Counted from the first letter of the stretch, positions 6,715 through 14,930 are shown. The stretch: DNA of 23,536 nt from PLA2 sp036273915 (GCA_036273915.1 DASUGR010000188.1:1-23536); one strand, 5' to 3'. Program-made: numbers and translations. The notes: generated from the sequence alone by a model not told the origin.

Positions 6715-8561
6715 TCGGGACGGGCGAGTTCCGCGCGCGGCGGCTCTTCCTCGGGCTCCTGGTCCTGCTCGGACTCCTCGTGGGACGCGCGGGCTACATC
6801 CAGCTCGTGCGCGGCGAGGAGCTCGCGCACCGGGCGTCGCGTCAGCACTTCCTCGCGGTGGACATCCCCGCGCCGCGCGGCCGGCTCGTCGACCGGCAGG
6901 GGCGCGCGCTCGCGGTCTCGTACCATGCGCGGACGATCGCCGCGGACCCGCAGCTGATCGAGGACACGGGCGAGTTCGCGAGCCGCGTCGCCTTCCTCCT
7001 CGGGGAGCCGGACGCCGCCCTCGGCTTCGCGAGGCTGCTCGCCGCGAGGAAGGACGAGGGGAAGCGGTTCGTCTACCTCCGCCGCCGCGTCGACCGCGAG
7101 ATCGCGGCGCGCGTGGAGGAGGCGGGGATCCCCGGCGTGGTCATCCGGGAGGAGCCGCGCCGCGAATACCCGCACGGCCGCAACGGCGCGGCGGTCCTGG
7201 GCGTCGTCGGCGCGGACGCGGAGGGCCGGGTGTCCGGCCTCACGGGCCTCGAGAGCATCTTCGACGCGCAGCTGCGCGGCAGGGACGGCATCGCGTTCGT
7301 CCTCCGGTCGGGGCGCCACGAGTCGCTCCACCTCTACCCGGAGAAGGACCGCGAGCCCGAGCCCGGCCGGGATCTCGAGCTGACCATCGACATCACCCTG
7401 CAGGAGATCGTCGAGGAGGCGCTCGACGGGCTCGAGGCGAAGCACCACCCCCGCACGGCGTGCGCGATCGTGCTCGACCCGCGCACGGGCGAGGTCCTCG
7501 CGCTCGGCAACCGCCCGGCGTTCGACCCCGCCGACTTCCCCGCGATCGATCCGCAGTGCCTCCGGCTCCACGCCGTCCAGGACGCCTTCGAGCCCGGCTC
7601 GACCGTGAAGCCGCTGATCGTCGCGCGGGCGCTCACCTGCCGCGTCGTGCGGCCGGGACAGCTCTTCGACTGCGGTCCCGGCGTGAAGTACTTCGGCGGG
7701 CGGCGCCTCCAGGACGTGAGGCCGAACCACACGATCGACCTCGAGCACGTCCTCATCAAGTCGAGCAACATCGGCATGGCGCAGGTCGGCCAGGCGCTCG
7801 GGTGCGACCGGGCGTTCGCGCTGCTCGGGTCGCTCGGCTTCGGCCGGAAGACCGGCATCGAGGCGACCGGCGAGCAGTGCGGCAAGGTCACCGAGCGCAG
7901 GAAGTGGCACCCCGACTACACGCTCGTCTCGGTGAGCATGGGCCACGAGGTGCTCGTGACCCCGATCCAGCTCGCGGTCGCGCACGCCGCGCTGCTCAAC
8001 GGCGGCCGCCTCGTGCGCCCGACGCTCGTCCGCGACGCCAGGAGGCCCCCGGAACCCCCCGGGGATCTCGCGCTGGACACGTCCGCGCTCGCGTTCGTGC
8101 GCCGCGCGATGGAGGAGGTCGTCGAGGAGGGCACGGGCAAACGTGCCGTCGTCGAAGGCGTCCGCATCGGCGGCAAGACCGGCACGGCGGAGAAGTACCC
8201 CGAGGGGTCCCGCCGCTACGTCTCGTCGTTCGTCGGATTCGCTCCCGCCCAGGACCCGCGGCTCCTCGTGCTCATCCTCGCCGACGAGCCGCAGGCCGTG
8301 GACGGGATCAGACCTTATGGCGGCGTCGTCGCCGCCCCCGTCGCAGGGGAGATCCTTCGCCGCGCGATCCCCCTCCTCGATCAGATCCTCGCGCCCTCCG
8401 AGCCCGGGGTCCGGCAGAAACTTGGCACTGTTACCGAAGGAAAGGTGCGTGTTGCGGCGGTCCATAGGTCTAGCGTGTGGGCCGGGGAGGGGGACTCCCC
8501 GGTCGCAAGCCGGAACCCGGACTCGGAGGGCGAGGGAACCCGTCGGAGCGGCGGGGGATGA
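6711..8561 (+). CDS. ftsI: Septal peptidoglycan transpeptidase (class B PBP)
   Basis: A 616-residue penicillin-binding protein. A short cytoplasmic start and one membrane anchor (about residues 11-25) are followed by the pedestal motif APRGRLVDRQGRALAVS. The transpeptidase domain has all three active-site motifs: STVK with catalytic Ser297, SSN (351-353) and KTG (489-491). It cross-links stem peptides in septal wall and works with FtsW, encoded further down. No PASTA domain is present. The last 45 or so residues are low-complexity, and the DNA behind them changes in codon use: 10 of 18 codons at 8418-8471 end in A or T, against 1 of the 18 before. This tail probably overlays a regulatory or structured element for murE. 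It overlaps murE by 4 bases. Confidence 0.94.
   Translation: MIGTGEFRARRLFLGLLVLLGLLVGRAGYIQLVRGEELAHRASRQHFLAVDIPAPRGRLVDRQGRALAVSYHARTIAADPQLIEDTGEFASRVAFLLGEPDAALGFARLLAARKDEGKRFVYLRRRVDREIAARVEEAGIPGVVIREEPRREYPHGRNGAAVLGVVGADAEGRVSGLTGLESIFDAQLRGRDGIAFVLRSGRHESLHLYPEKDREPEPGRDLELTIDITLQEIVEEALDGLEAKHHPRTACAIVLDPRTGEVLALGNRPAFDPADFPAIDPQCLRLHAVQDAFEPGSTVKPLIVARALTCRVVRPGQLFDCGPGVKYFGGRRLQDVRPNHTIDLEHVLIKSSNIGMAQVGQALGCDRAFALLGSLGFGRKTGIEATGEQCGKVTERRKWHPDYTLVSVSMGHEVLVTPIQLAVAHAALLNGGRLVRPTLVRDARRPPEPPGDLALDTSALAFVRRAMEEVVEEGTGKRAVVEGVRIGGKTGTAEKYPEGSRRYVSSFVGFAPAQDPRLLVLILADEPQAVDGIRPYGGVVAAPVAGEILRRAIPLLDQILAPSEPGVRQKLGTVTEGKVRVAAVHRSSVWAGEGDSPVASRNPDSEGEGTRRSGGG
8482..8502 (+). other. 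Strong hairpin inside the ftsI tail, upstream of murE
   Basis: CCGGGGAG (8482-8489) pairs perfectly with CTCCCCGG (8495-8502) around a 5-base loop, 56 bases before the murE start. It sits in the low-complexity 3' end of ftsI where coding constraint looks weak. It could affect ftsI mRNA stability or murE translation; no poly-T follows, so it is not a standard terminator. Confidence 0.45.
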
Positions 8562-10000
8562 TGATGGGCACGGTCACGGTGCGGAGAACGGATTGGACGC
8601 TCGGCCGCCTGGCGAGCGAGGCGGGGTACGCCCTCGCCGGCGACCCCGCCGTCCGCATCACCGGCGTGACCGAGGACTCGCGGCAGTGCCGCGCGGGCGA
8701 CCTCTTCGTGGCGCTCGCGGGGACGCGCGACGACGGGATCCGCTACGCGCGTGATGCCGCGACGCGCGGGGCCGCGGCGGTCGCGGCCGAGCGGGATCCC
8801 GGCGCCGCGCTTCCGTGGCTGCGCGTGCCGGACCCGCGGGGGTCGGTGGGGAGGCTCGCGGACCTCGTCTACGGGGATCCTTCGCGCGAGCTCCAGCTGG
8901 TCGGCGTCACGGGCACGAACGGGAAGACCACGACGGCGCACATGGTCGCGCAGCTCGTGCCCGGGCAGGTGGGCTTCATCGGGACGACCGGGATCCGGTA
9001 CCCGGGCAAGGAGGCCCCCTCCGCGAACACGACGCCTTCGGCCACCGAGATGCGGCGGCTGCTCCGCGCCATGGCGGACGCCGGCTGCGTCGCCTGTGCG
9101 ACCGAGGTCTCCTCGCACGCGCTCGTGCAGGGTCGCGTGGACGGCCTCCGCTTCCGCGCGGCCGTCTACACGAACCTCACCGGCGACCACCTCGACTACC
9201 ACGGCACGATGGAGGCGTACGCGGCCGCGAAGCAGCGCCTCTTCGACCTGCTCGAGCCCGACGCCACGGCGGTCCTGAACGCGCGCGACCCCGCGTGCGG
9301 CAACGTGCGGACCCGCGCCCGGGTCGTGCGCTTCGGCCCCAAGGGCGTCGTGGTCGAGCCGTCCCGCACCCGGTTCCGCTGGCGCGGGCGCGAGGTCTGG
9401 ACGCCGCTGATCGGCCGCCACAACGCCGAGAACGCGGCCGCCGCGCTCGAGGCCGCGTGCGCGATCGGCGTCGAGCCGCTCGAGGCGGTGGAGGCGCTCA
9501 AGGGCGTGCTCCCCGCCCGCGGCCGGCTCGAGGCGGTCCAGCAGGAGCCCTTCCTCGTCCTCGTCGACTACGCGCACACGGACGACGCGCTCGCGCAGGC
9601 GCTCCGCACCGTGCGCGAGGTCACCCGGGGAGCCGTCCACCTCGTGTTCGGCTGCGGCGGCGACCGTGACCGCACGAAGCGGCCGCGGATGGGCGCGATC
9701 GCGGCCAAGTGCGCCGACCACGTCGTCATCACGAACGACAACCCCCGCTCCGAGGACCCGGGGCGGATCGCGCAGGAGATCCTCGACGGGTTCCGCCGCA
9801 GCGCCCGCGTCCGGGTGCAGCTCGACCGCCGCGCGGCGATCCGCGAGGCGATCGCGGCGGCGGGGCCGGGGGACGCGGTTCTGATCGCGGGGAAGGGGCA
9901 CGAGACCGGCCAGATCGTCGGGAGCGAGGTCCTTCCGTTCGATGATGTCCTGGTCGCCCGGGAGGAGCTCGCGGTCCTCCGGACGCTGACCCATGGTTAG
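8558..10000 (+). CDS. murE: UDP-MurNAc-tripeptide synthetase (meso-DAP adding)
   Basis: MurE adds the third residue to the stem peptide in the cytoplasm. The 480-residue protein has the N-terminal UDP-binding start ITGVTEDSRQCRAGDLFVAL, the ATP motif GTNGKTTT (residues 119-126), the central LTGDHLDYHGTMEAYAAAK segment, and the C-terminal DNPR motif (394-397). In characterised MurE enzymes DNPR marks meso-diaminopimelate specificity rather than lysine. GKGHE near the end is also typical. Three ATG codons stand in a row at 8558, 8561 and 8564; the first overlaps the ftsI stop. The gene ends at TAG 9998-10000, followed by a 72-base gap with promoter-like features. Confidence 0.95.
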   Translation: MMMGTVTVRRTDWTLGRLASEAGYALAGDPAVRITGVTEDSRQCRAGDLFVALAGTRDDGIRYARDAATRGAAAVAAERDPGAALPWLRVPDPRGSVGRLADLVYGDPSRELQLVGVTGTNGKTTTAHMVAQLVPGQVGFIGTTGIRYPGKEAPSANTTPSATEMRRLLRAMADAGCVACATEVSSHALVQGRVDGLRFRAAVYTNLTGDHLDYHGTMEAYAAAKQRLFDLLEPDATAVLNARDPACGNVRTRARVVRFGPKGVVVEPSRTRFRWRGREVWTPLIGRHNAENAAAALEAACAIGVEPLEAVEALKGVLPARGRLEAVQQEPFLVLVDYAHTDDALAQALRTVREVTRGAVHLVFGCGGDRDRTKRPRMGAIAAKCADHVVITNDNPRSEDPGRIAQEILDGFRRSARVRVQLDRRAAIREAIAAAGPGDAVLIAGKGHETGQIVGSEVLPFDDVLVAREELAVLRTLTHG

Positions 10001-10024
10001 CAAATAGCCCTAACCCATGGATAG
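9989..10024 (+). repeat. Near-perfect 12-base direct repeat around the murE stop
   Basis: ACCCATGGTTAG (9989-10000) and ACCCATGGATAG (10013-10024) differ at one base and are offset by 24 bases. The first copy holds the murE stop codon. CCATGGTTAG can also pair with the CTAACCCATGG around the second copy with one bulge. The repeats lie just upstream of the TTGACA box, as expected of an activator or repressor site. Confidence 0.4.
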
Positions 10025-10027
10025 GAA

Positions 10028-10059
10028 TTGACATAGGACCACCAGATCTAGTATCTGGT
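10028..10059 (+). promoter_or_regulatory. Probable internal promoter with operator-like dyad before murF
   Basis: A perfect -35 hexamer TTGACA (10028-10033) is followed after 15 bases by TAGTAT (10049-10054); the spacing is short, and GTATCT at 17 bases is a weaker alternative. The inverted repeat ACCAGAT (10041-10047) / ATCTGGT (10053-10059) covers the -10, with a 5-base centre. This suggests a regulated second promoter inside the dcw operon, or a hairpin in the mRNA leader. The stretch is clearly less GC-rich than the flanking genes. Confidence 0.5.
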
Positions 10060-10075
10060 TGTTGGAGGCGGCGTG

Positions 10076-11473
10076 ATGGAGCAGGTTTCCGTCCACCAGG
10101 TCGCCACGTGGACAGGCGGGCAGTACGAGGGGCCGGAGCTGCCGGTCCGGGGGGTCAAGATCGACTCCCGGAAGGCAGGTCCCGGGGATCTCTTCGTAGC
10201 GCTCCGAGGAACCCGCGTGGACGGCCATGACTTCCTGGGCGAGGCGTTCGCGTCGGGCGCGGAGGTCGCGCTCGTCGACCGCGCGGACGCGGCGAAGACC
10301 CACCGCGCGATGGGACGCGCGGTCGTGTTCGTCCCCGACGCGCGCAGGGCGCTCGGCGACCTCGCCTCCGGCTACCGCCGGAGCCTCGACCTCACCGTGG
10401 TGGGGATCACCGGGAGCTGCGGCAAGACGACCACCAAGGAGATGCTCGCGCTGCTGCTCGGGCCGCGGGCCGTCGCCTCGCCGCACTCGTTCAACAACGA
10501 CCTCGGCGTCCCGCTCACGCTCCTCTCCGCCGGACGCAGCCACGAGTTCTGCATCTGCGAGATGGGCACGAACGGTCCCGGCGAGATCGCCGCGCTCGCG
10601 CGCATCGCGCGTCCGCAGGTCGGCGTCGTGCTGAACATCGGCACGTCGCACCTCGAGCGGCTGGGCGACCTGGACGGTGTCGCGCGCGAGAAGCGTGCGC
10701 TCGTCGAGGCGCTCCCCTCCGACGGTTGCGCGGTCCTCAACTGGGACGACGAGCGGACGCGCGCGATGATGGACGTCGCGCCCTGTCCCGCCCTCTCGTT
10801 CGGCACGTGGCCGAACGCCGACGTGTTCGCGGACGACATCCGGACGAGCGGCTACACGCTCGCCTTCCGCTTCCTCCACAGGAAGCGCGTGACGCTCCGG
10901 CTGATCGGCGTGCACAACGTCCACAACGCGCTCGCCGCGTCGACGGCGGCCCTGCGCCTCGGCGTGCACCCGTGGGACGTGTGCGAGCGGCTGAAGCAGT
11001 ACCGTCCCGCGCCGGGCCGCATGGCCGTGGAGGAGATCGGCCGGATCCGCCTCATCAACGACGCCTACAACGCGAACCCGCGCTCGATGGCGGCGGCGCT
11101 CTCGGAGATGAGCTACCGCGGCGGGGGCCGCCGGATCGCCGTGCTCGGCGACATGCTCGAGCTGGGCGAGGAGGCCGGGACGCTGCACGCCGAGGTCGGG
11201 CGGCGCGCGGCCCGCGCGCGGATCGACGTGCTCTGGGCGATCGGGCCGCTCTCGGAGGCGATCGCGCGCGCGGCGCGCGACGCCGGGCTCCGGAGCGTGC
11301 ACTGGTCGCCGTCCGTGGCGGAGGCGCTCGAGCGGCCGCCGATCCGGGTGAAGTCGCGCGACGTCGTGCTCTTCAAGGCGTCCCGCGCGATGGCGCTCGA
11401 GCGGGTGTACGACGTCGTCAAGGACGGGATCGAGCAGCGGCGGCGGCCGGCGATGGAGCGGAGCAGCAGCTGA
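10076..11473 (+). CDS. murF: UDP-MurNAc-tripeptide-D-Ala-D-Ala ligase
   Basis: MurF completes the UDP-MurNAc-pentapeptide by adding D-Ala-D-Ala in the cytoplasm. The 465-residue protein begins with the Mur N-terminal domain (VRGVKIDSRKAGPGDLFVAL), has the ATP motif GSCGKTTTKE (Lys117), then the MurF-typical FNNDLGVPLTLL and the EMGTNGPGEIA segment. The C-terminal domain includes RLINDAYNANPRSM and AVLGDMLELG, both typical of MurF. The ATG at 10076 is chosen because GGAGG (10064-10068) stands 7 bases before it; the GTG at 10073 is too close. It is preceded by a probable internal promoter and lies 4 bases from mraY. Confidence 0.96.
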   Translation: MEQVSVHQVATWTGGQYEGPELPVRGVKIDSRKAGPGDLFVALRGTRVDGHDFLGEAFASGAEVALVDRADAAKTHRAMGRAVVFVPDARRALGDLASGYRRSLDLTVVGITGSCGKTTTKEMLALLLGPRAVASPHSFNNDLGVPLTLLSAGRSHEFCICEMGTNGPGEIAALARIARPQVGVVLNIGTSHLERLGDLDGVAREKRALVEALPSDGCAVLNWDDERTRAMMDVAPCPALSFGTWPNADVFADDIRTSGYTLAFRFLHRKRVTLRLIGVHNVHNALAASTAALRLGVHPWDVCERLKQYRPAPGRMAVEEIGRIRLINDAYNANPRSMAAALSEMSYRGGGRRIAVLGDMLELGEEAGTLHAEVGRRAARARIDVLWAIGPLSEAIARAARDAGLRSVHWSPSVAEALERPPIRVKSRDVVLFKASRAMALERVYDVVKDGIEQRRRPAMERSSS

Positions 11474-11477
11474 CCCC

Positions 11478-12692
11478 ATGCTCCACTGGGTCTTCGTCCC
11501 GCTCGCGTCCTGGTTCCAGGGGTTCAACCTCTTCCGCTACATCACGTTCCGCGCCGCCTTCGCGTCGGTCCTCGCCTTCCTCGTCGTCGTCGTCTGCGGC
11601 CCGGGCATCCTCTCCTGGCTGCGCGACCGCCGGATGCAGGGGTGCACGGACCACGATTCGGCCGCCCTCGGCACGATGCGCGCCGGGAAGCAGTCGGTCC
11701 CGACGATGGGGGGGCTCGTCCTCATCCTCGCCGTCGCCGTCTCGACGCTCCTGCTCGCGCGGCTGGACAACATCTACGTCGTCACCACGCTCTTCGCGTT
11801 CCTCGCGTTCGGCGCGCTGGGCGCCGTCGACGACTGGCGCAAGATCGTGCGGGACGGCCGGAAGGGCCTCTCCGAACGGAAGAAGCTGATCGGCCAGGTC
11901 GCGATCGCGGGCGCCGCGCTCCTCGTGCTCTACCTCCACGCAGGCGGCCCGATCGTGCGGGGCCCGGGGGTCGAGCCGAGCCCGTACCGGCCGCACGCCA
12001 GCGTGGCGTCACTCGAGGGGGGGTCCGGGGGCCGGATCGGGCCCACCGACGTCTCGAACCCGGAGGCGGACCACCGGACCGACCTGCAGGTGCCGTTCGC
12101 GAAGCACTTCTGCATCGACTTGGGCCTCCTCTTCCTCGTGTTCGGGGCCCTGGTCATCGTCGGCGCGAGCAACGCGGTCAACCTGACGGACGGGCTCGAC
12201 GGGCTCGCCGCCGGGTGCGTCGCGACCACCGGGATCACGTTCGCCGTGGTCGCCTATCTGGTCGGCCGCGCGGATACGGCCGACTACCTCTATGTGTTCC
12301 ACATCCCCGGCGCCGCCGAGCTCTCGGTGTTCCTCGGGGCGCTCGTGGGCGCCTGCCTCGGCTTCCTCTGGTTCAACGCGTTCCCGGCCACCGTGTTCAT
12401 GGGGGACACGGGCTCCCTGGCGCTCGGCGGCGCGCTCGGCCTCGTCGCGGTCGCGACGCGGCACGAGCTGACGCTCCTGGTCGCCGGCGGCGTCTTCGTC
12501 GTGGAGGCCATCTCGGTCATCCTCCAGCGCCGGTACTTCCGGATGACCGGGGGCAGCCGCCTCTTCCTCTGCGCGCCGCTCCATCACCACTACCAGTTCC
12601 AGGGCCACCACGAGGTGAAGGTCACCGTGCGGTTCTGGATCGTCTCCATCCTGCTCGCGTTCCTGGCGCTCGCGCTCCTGAAGCTCCGATGA
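11478..12692 (+). CDS. mraY: Phospho-MurNAc-pentapeptide translocase
   Basis: MraY transfers phospho-MurNAc-pentapeptide to undecaprenyl phosphate, making lipid I at the inner membrane. The sequence is 404 residues with multiple membrane segments, longer than the usual 320-360. Active-site motifs are present: the Asp pair in GAVDDW (118-119), NLTDGLDGLA (235-244), the FNAFPATVFMGDTGSLALGG segment (300-319) and PLHHHYQ (367-373). The extra length lies mostly in residues about 155-203, between LLVLYLHAGG and LQVPFAKHF, where E. coli MraY has a short loop. The insert is Gly, Pro and Ser-rich and contains a G-rich motif. murD, which normally follows mraY, is absent: the stop overlaps ftsW by 4 bases. 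Confidence 0.96.
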   Translation: MLHWVFVPLASWFQGFNLFRYITFRAAFASVLAFLVVVVCGPGILSWLRDRRMQGCTDHDSAALGTMRAGKQSVPTMGGLVLILAVAVSTLLLARLDNIYVVTTLFAFLAFGALGAVDDWRKIVRDGRKGLSERKKLIGQVAIAGAALLVLYLHAGGPIVRGPGVEPSPYRPHASVASLEGGSGGRIGPTDVSNPEADHRTDLQVPFAKHFCIDLGLLFLVFGALVIVGASNAVNLTDGLDGLAAGCVATTGITFAVVAYLVGRADTADYLYVFHIPGAAELSVFLGALVGACLGFLWFNAFPATVFMGDTGSLALGGALGLVAVATRHELTLLVAGGVFVVEAISVILQRRYFRMTGGSRLFLCAPLHHHYQFQGHHEVKVTVRFWIVSILLAFLALALLKLR

Positions 12693-13759
12693 AGGTCGCC
12701 CTGGACATCTTCCGGCCCAGGACGCCCGAGGCGGACGCGCTCGGCGCGTTCGTCGCGGCGCTCGTCCTGACCGGGCTCGGGCTCATCTGCGTCTACTCCT
12801 TCGGCGGGGAGCAGGTCGTGCGGCAGGCGATCTGGGCCGCGCTCGCGGTCGCCGCGTCGATCGCGGTCTCGCGCGTCCCGCTCGCGACGCTCCGCCGCGC
12901 CGCGATCCCGGCGCTCGGCGCCTCGGCCGTGCTCCTCGCGCTCGCGCTCGTCCTCGCGCCGACGGTCGCCGGCACGAAGCGCTGGCTCGTGATCCCCTCG
13001 GTCGGCGTCTTCCAGCCGTCCGAGCTGGCGAAGATCGCCGTCGTCCTCTTCCTCGCGTCCCGGCTCGCGGACGCGAAGCCGGGCGAAGCGCTGCTCCCGC
13101 GCGTGTGGCAGGTGATCCCCGTCTGCGCGCTCGTGCTCCTCGCGCCCGACCTCGGCACGACCGTCTTCCTCGCCGCGGTCATCACCGCGCTCCTGCTCGT
13201 GGCCGGCGCGCGCGTCGGCCGGCTGCTCGTGGCCGGCGCCTCCGCCGCCGTGCTCCTGCTGATCGTCGCGTCGCAGGTGCCCTACATGCGGAAGCGGCTC
13301 GACTTCTTCGAGGGGGAGCTCAACTACCAGCAGGTCCAGGCCCTCATCGCGTTCGGCAGCGGCGGCCTCATGGGGAAGGGGCTCGGCGCGGGCCGCCAGA
13401 AGCTCGACTACCTCCCGGCGGGGCACACCGACTTCGTGCTGCCGAACCTTGGCGAGGAGCTCGGGTTCCTGGGCGTCGCGCTCGTCGGGCTGCTCTTCGG
13501 CCTCCTCTGCGTCTACGGCGTGCGCGTCGCGATCGCCGCGGCGCGGAAGCGCGAGATGTTCGGCTTCTTCGTCGCGTGCGGCGCCACGTTCCTCGTCGTC
13601 TTCCAGGCGGTCGTGAACATCGCGGTCGCGACCGCGGCCGCGCCGACGAAGGGGATCTCGCTGCCGTTCCTGTCGCAGGGCGGGAGCAACCTCCTCGCCG
13701 CGCTCCTCGCGACGGGCCTCGTCGTCAACGTCGGCCGCTCGCTGGAGGCGCGCCGGTGA
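12689..13759 (+). CDS. ftsW: Septal peptidoglycan glycosyltransferase FtsW
   Basis: A 356-residue SEDS-family membrane protein with about ten hydrophobic segments; FtsW polymerises lipid II at the septum with FtsI. Family motifs are GTKRWL, FQPSELAKIAVVLFLA, LLAPDLGTT, NYQQVQALIAFGSGGLMGKG, the GHTDFVLPNLGEELGFLG segment containing the key acidic loop, and KGISLPFLSQGGSNL near the end. It starts at an ATG overlapping the mraY stop. It is slightly short at the N-terminus compared with E. coli FtsW (414), which is common in this family. RodA is the alternative name for such sequences, but the dcw position makes FtsW the better call. Confidence 0.94.
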   Translation: MKVALDIFRPRTPEADALGAFVAALVLTGLGLICVYSFGGEQVVRQAIWAALAVAASIAVSRVPLATLRRAAIPALGASAVLLALALVLAPTVAGTKRWLVIPSVGVFQPSELAKIAVVLFLASRLADAKPGEALLPRVWQVIPVCALVLLAPDLGTTVFLAAVITALLLVAGARVGRLLVAGASAAVLLLIVASQVPYMRKRLDFFEGELNYQQVQALIAFGSGGLMGKGLGAGRQKLDYLPAGHTDFVLPNLGEELGFLGVALVGLLFGLLCVYGVRVAIAAARKREMFGFFVACGATFLVVFQAVVNIAVATAAAPTKGISLPFLSQGGSNLLAALLATGLVVNVGRSLEARR

Positions 13760-13818
13760 GCCGGGCGCCGGTCCTGCCCCCGGAACCCCCTTGGATCGCT
13801 TCGGAGGAACGCCGTTGA
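13756..13818 (+). CDS. 20-codon mini-ORF linking ftsW and murG
   Basis: A GTG at 13756 overlaps the ftsW stop (GTGA), and the frame ends with TGA at 13816-13818, overlapping the TTG start of murG (TTGA at 13815). The peptide would be 20 residues, Pro- and Glu-rich. No known peptide is recognised. Its likely role, if translated, is to carry ribosomes across the 55-base gap and couple ftsW to murG. It may equally be chance, since GTGA and TTGA are short. Confidence 0.3.
   Translation: MSRAPVLPPEPPWIASEERR
13777..13790 (+). repeat. C-rich dispersed motif (CCCCCGGAACCCCC)
   Basis: This 14-base motif recurs in near form at 8046-8064 (ftsI) and 19495-19510 (as CCCCCGGACCCCCCCC), inverted at 12017-12031 (mraY insert), and loosely at 4968-4984. 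G-rich relatives lie at 752-768, 6687-6699, 15391-15406 and 22097-22112. The copies fall in gaps, protein termini or variable loops. Whether they are a repeat family or GC-driven drift cannot be told from one window. Confidence 0.4.
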
Positions 13819-14930
13819 TCGCGCCGCTCCATCGCCCCGTGGTCGTCTTCGCCGGCGGAGGGACGGGCGGGCATCTCTACCCCGGCCTCGCCGTCGCCCG
13901 CGCGCTCCACGGCCACGAGCCCGTCTTCCTGATCCCGCCCGACCGGGGCGACGCCCTTCGGATCGCGGGCGAGTTCAAGACGGCCGTGCTCCGCGCGCCG
14001 CGCCCGGACCGCTCGCGCCTCCTCTACCCCGTCCGCCTCGCGACCGCGGTCGCGCGCGCGCGCCGGACGCTCCTCGACCTCCGCGCGTCCGCGGTCGTCG
14101 GGCTCGGGGGCTACGCGTCCGTCCCCGCAGCGCTCGCCGGGCGCACGCTCGGGCTGCCGCTCTACCTCATGCAGTGCGACGCGGTGGCGGGCCGCGCCAC
14201 GCGGCTGCTCGCGCGGTTCGCGCAGGGCGCGGGGCTCGGTTCCGCCCGCGCGCGCGACGCGCTGCCGCAGCGGCTGTCGTGCCGCGTCACCGGGACGCCG
14301 CTCCGCCGGGAGGCGCACGCGCGCGCCGACCGCGCCGATTTCGGCCTCGACCCGCTTCTGCCGACGCTCCTGGTCCTCGGCGGCAGCCAGGGCGCGGAGG
14401 GGCTGAACACGCGGGTGATCGAGGGGCTGGTCGCGGCGCCGCGCGAGGGGTTCCAGGTGCTCCACTGCGCCGGGTCCCGCGACGCGCAGCGCGTGCGCGC
14501 GGCCTACGAGACGACCGGCGTGCGCGGCTGCGTCGTCGACTTCCTGCCGGAGATCGGGCGCGCGTACGCGGTGGCGGACCTCGTGCTCGCGCGCGGCGGC
14601 GCGTCGACGGTCGCCGAGTGCGCCGCGCGGGCGCTGCCGGCGGTCTTCGTGCCCTACCCGCACCACCGCGACCGGCAGCAGGCGTGGAACGCGCTCGACG
14701 CGGTCCGCGCGGGCGCCGCGCGGCTCGTGGAGGAGGATGCCCTCGGCCCGGCGGCCTTCGCGGCGACGGTCCTCGGCATCCTCCTCGACCCGGGGGAGCG
14801 GGCGGCGATGGCGCTCGCGTCCGCGCGCGTGGCGCGGCCCGCCGCCGCGGGCGACATGGCGGCGCACCTGATCGAGACCTTCGGGTCCGCGCTCGGCGAG
14901 GACCGGTGGCATGCGGAGCTCGGCGGATGA
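13815..14930 (+). CDS. murG: UDP-GlcNAc:lipid I N-acetylglucosaminyltransferase
   Basis: MurG adds GlcNAc to lipid I on the inner face of the membrane, giving lipid II. It is 371 residues, of GT-B fold. The N-terminal domain starts with VVVFAGGGTGGHLYPG (GGGTGGH at 14-20), and the C-terminal UDP-GlcNAc domain has LLVLGGSQGAEGLN and LARGGASTVAECAARALPAV followed by PYPHHRDRQQ. The start is assigned to the TTG at 13815: GGAGG (13803-13807) stands 7 bases upstream. An earlier in-frame TTG at 13791 would add eight residues but has no ribosome site. The stop overlaps murC by 4 bases. Confidence 0.95.
   Translation: MIAPLHRPVVVFAGGGTGGHLYPGLAVARALHGHEPVFLIPPDRGDALRIAGEFKTAVLRAPRPDRSRLLYPVRLATAVARARRTLLDLRASAVVGLGGYASVPAALAGRTLGLPLYLMQCDAVAGRATRLLARFAQGAGLGSARARDALPQRLSCRVTGTPLRREAHARADRADFGLDPLLPTLLVLGGSQGAEGLNTRVIEGLVAAPREGFQVLHCAGSRDAQRVRAAYETTGVRGCVVDFLPEIGRAYAVADLVLARGGASTVAECAARALPAVFVPYPHHRDRQQAWNALDAVRAGAARLVEEDALGPAAFAATVLGILLDPGERAAMALASARVARPAAAGDMAAHLIETFGSALGEDRWHAELGG

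Noticed and set aside
8422..8476. A promoter for murE made of TTGGCA and TAGCGT
   Set aside because: TTGGCA matches the -35 well, but no -10 lies at 15-19 bases; TAGCGT is much too far away. It also does not fit the sigma-54 pattern.
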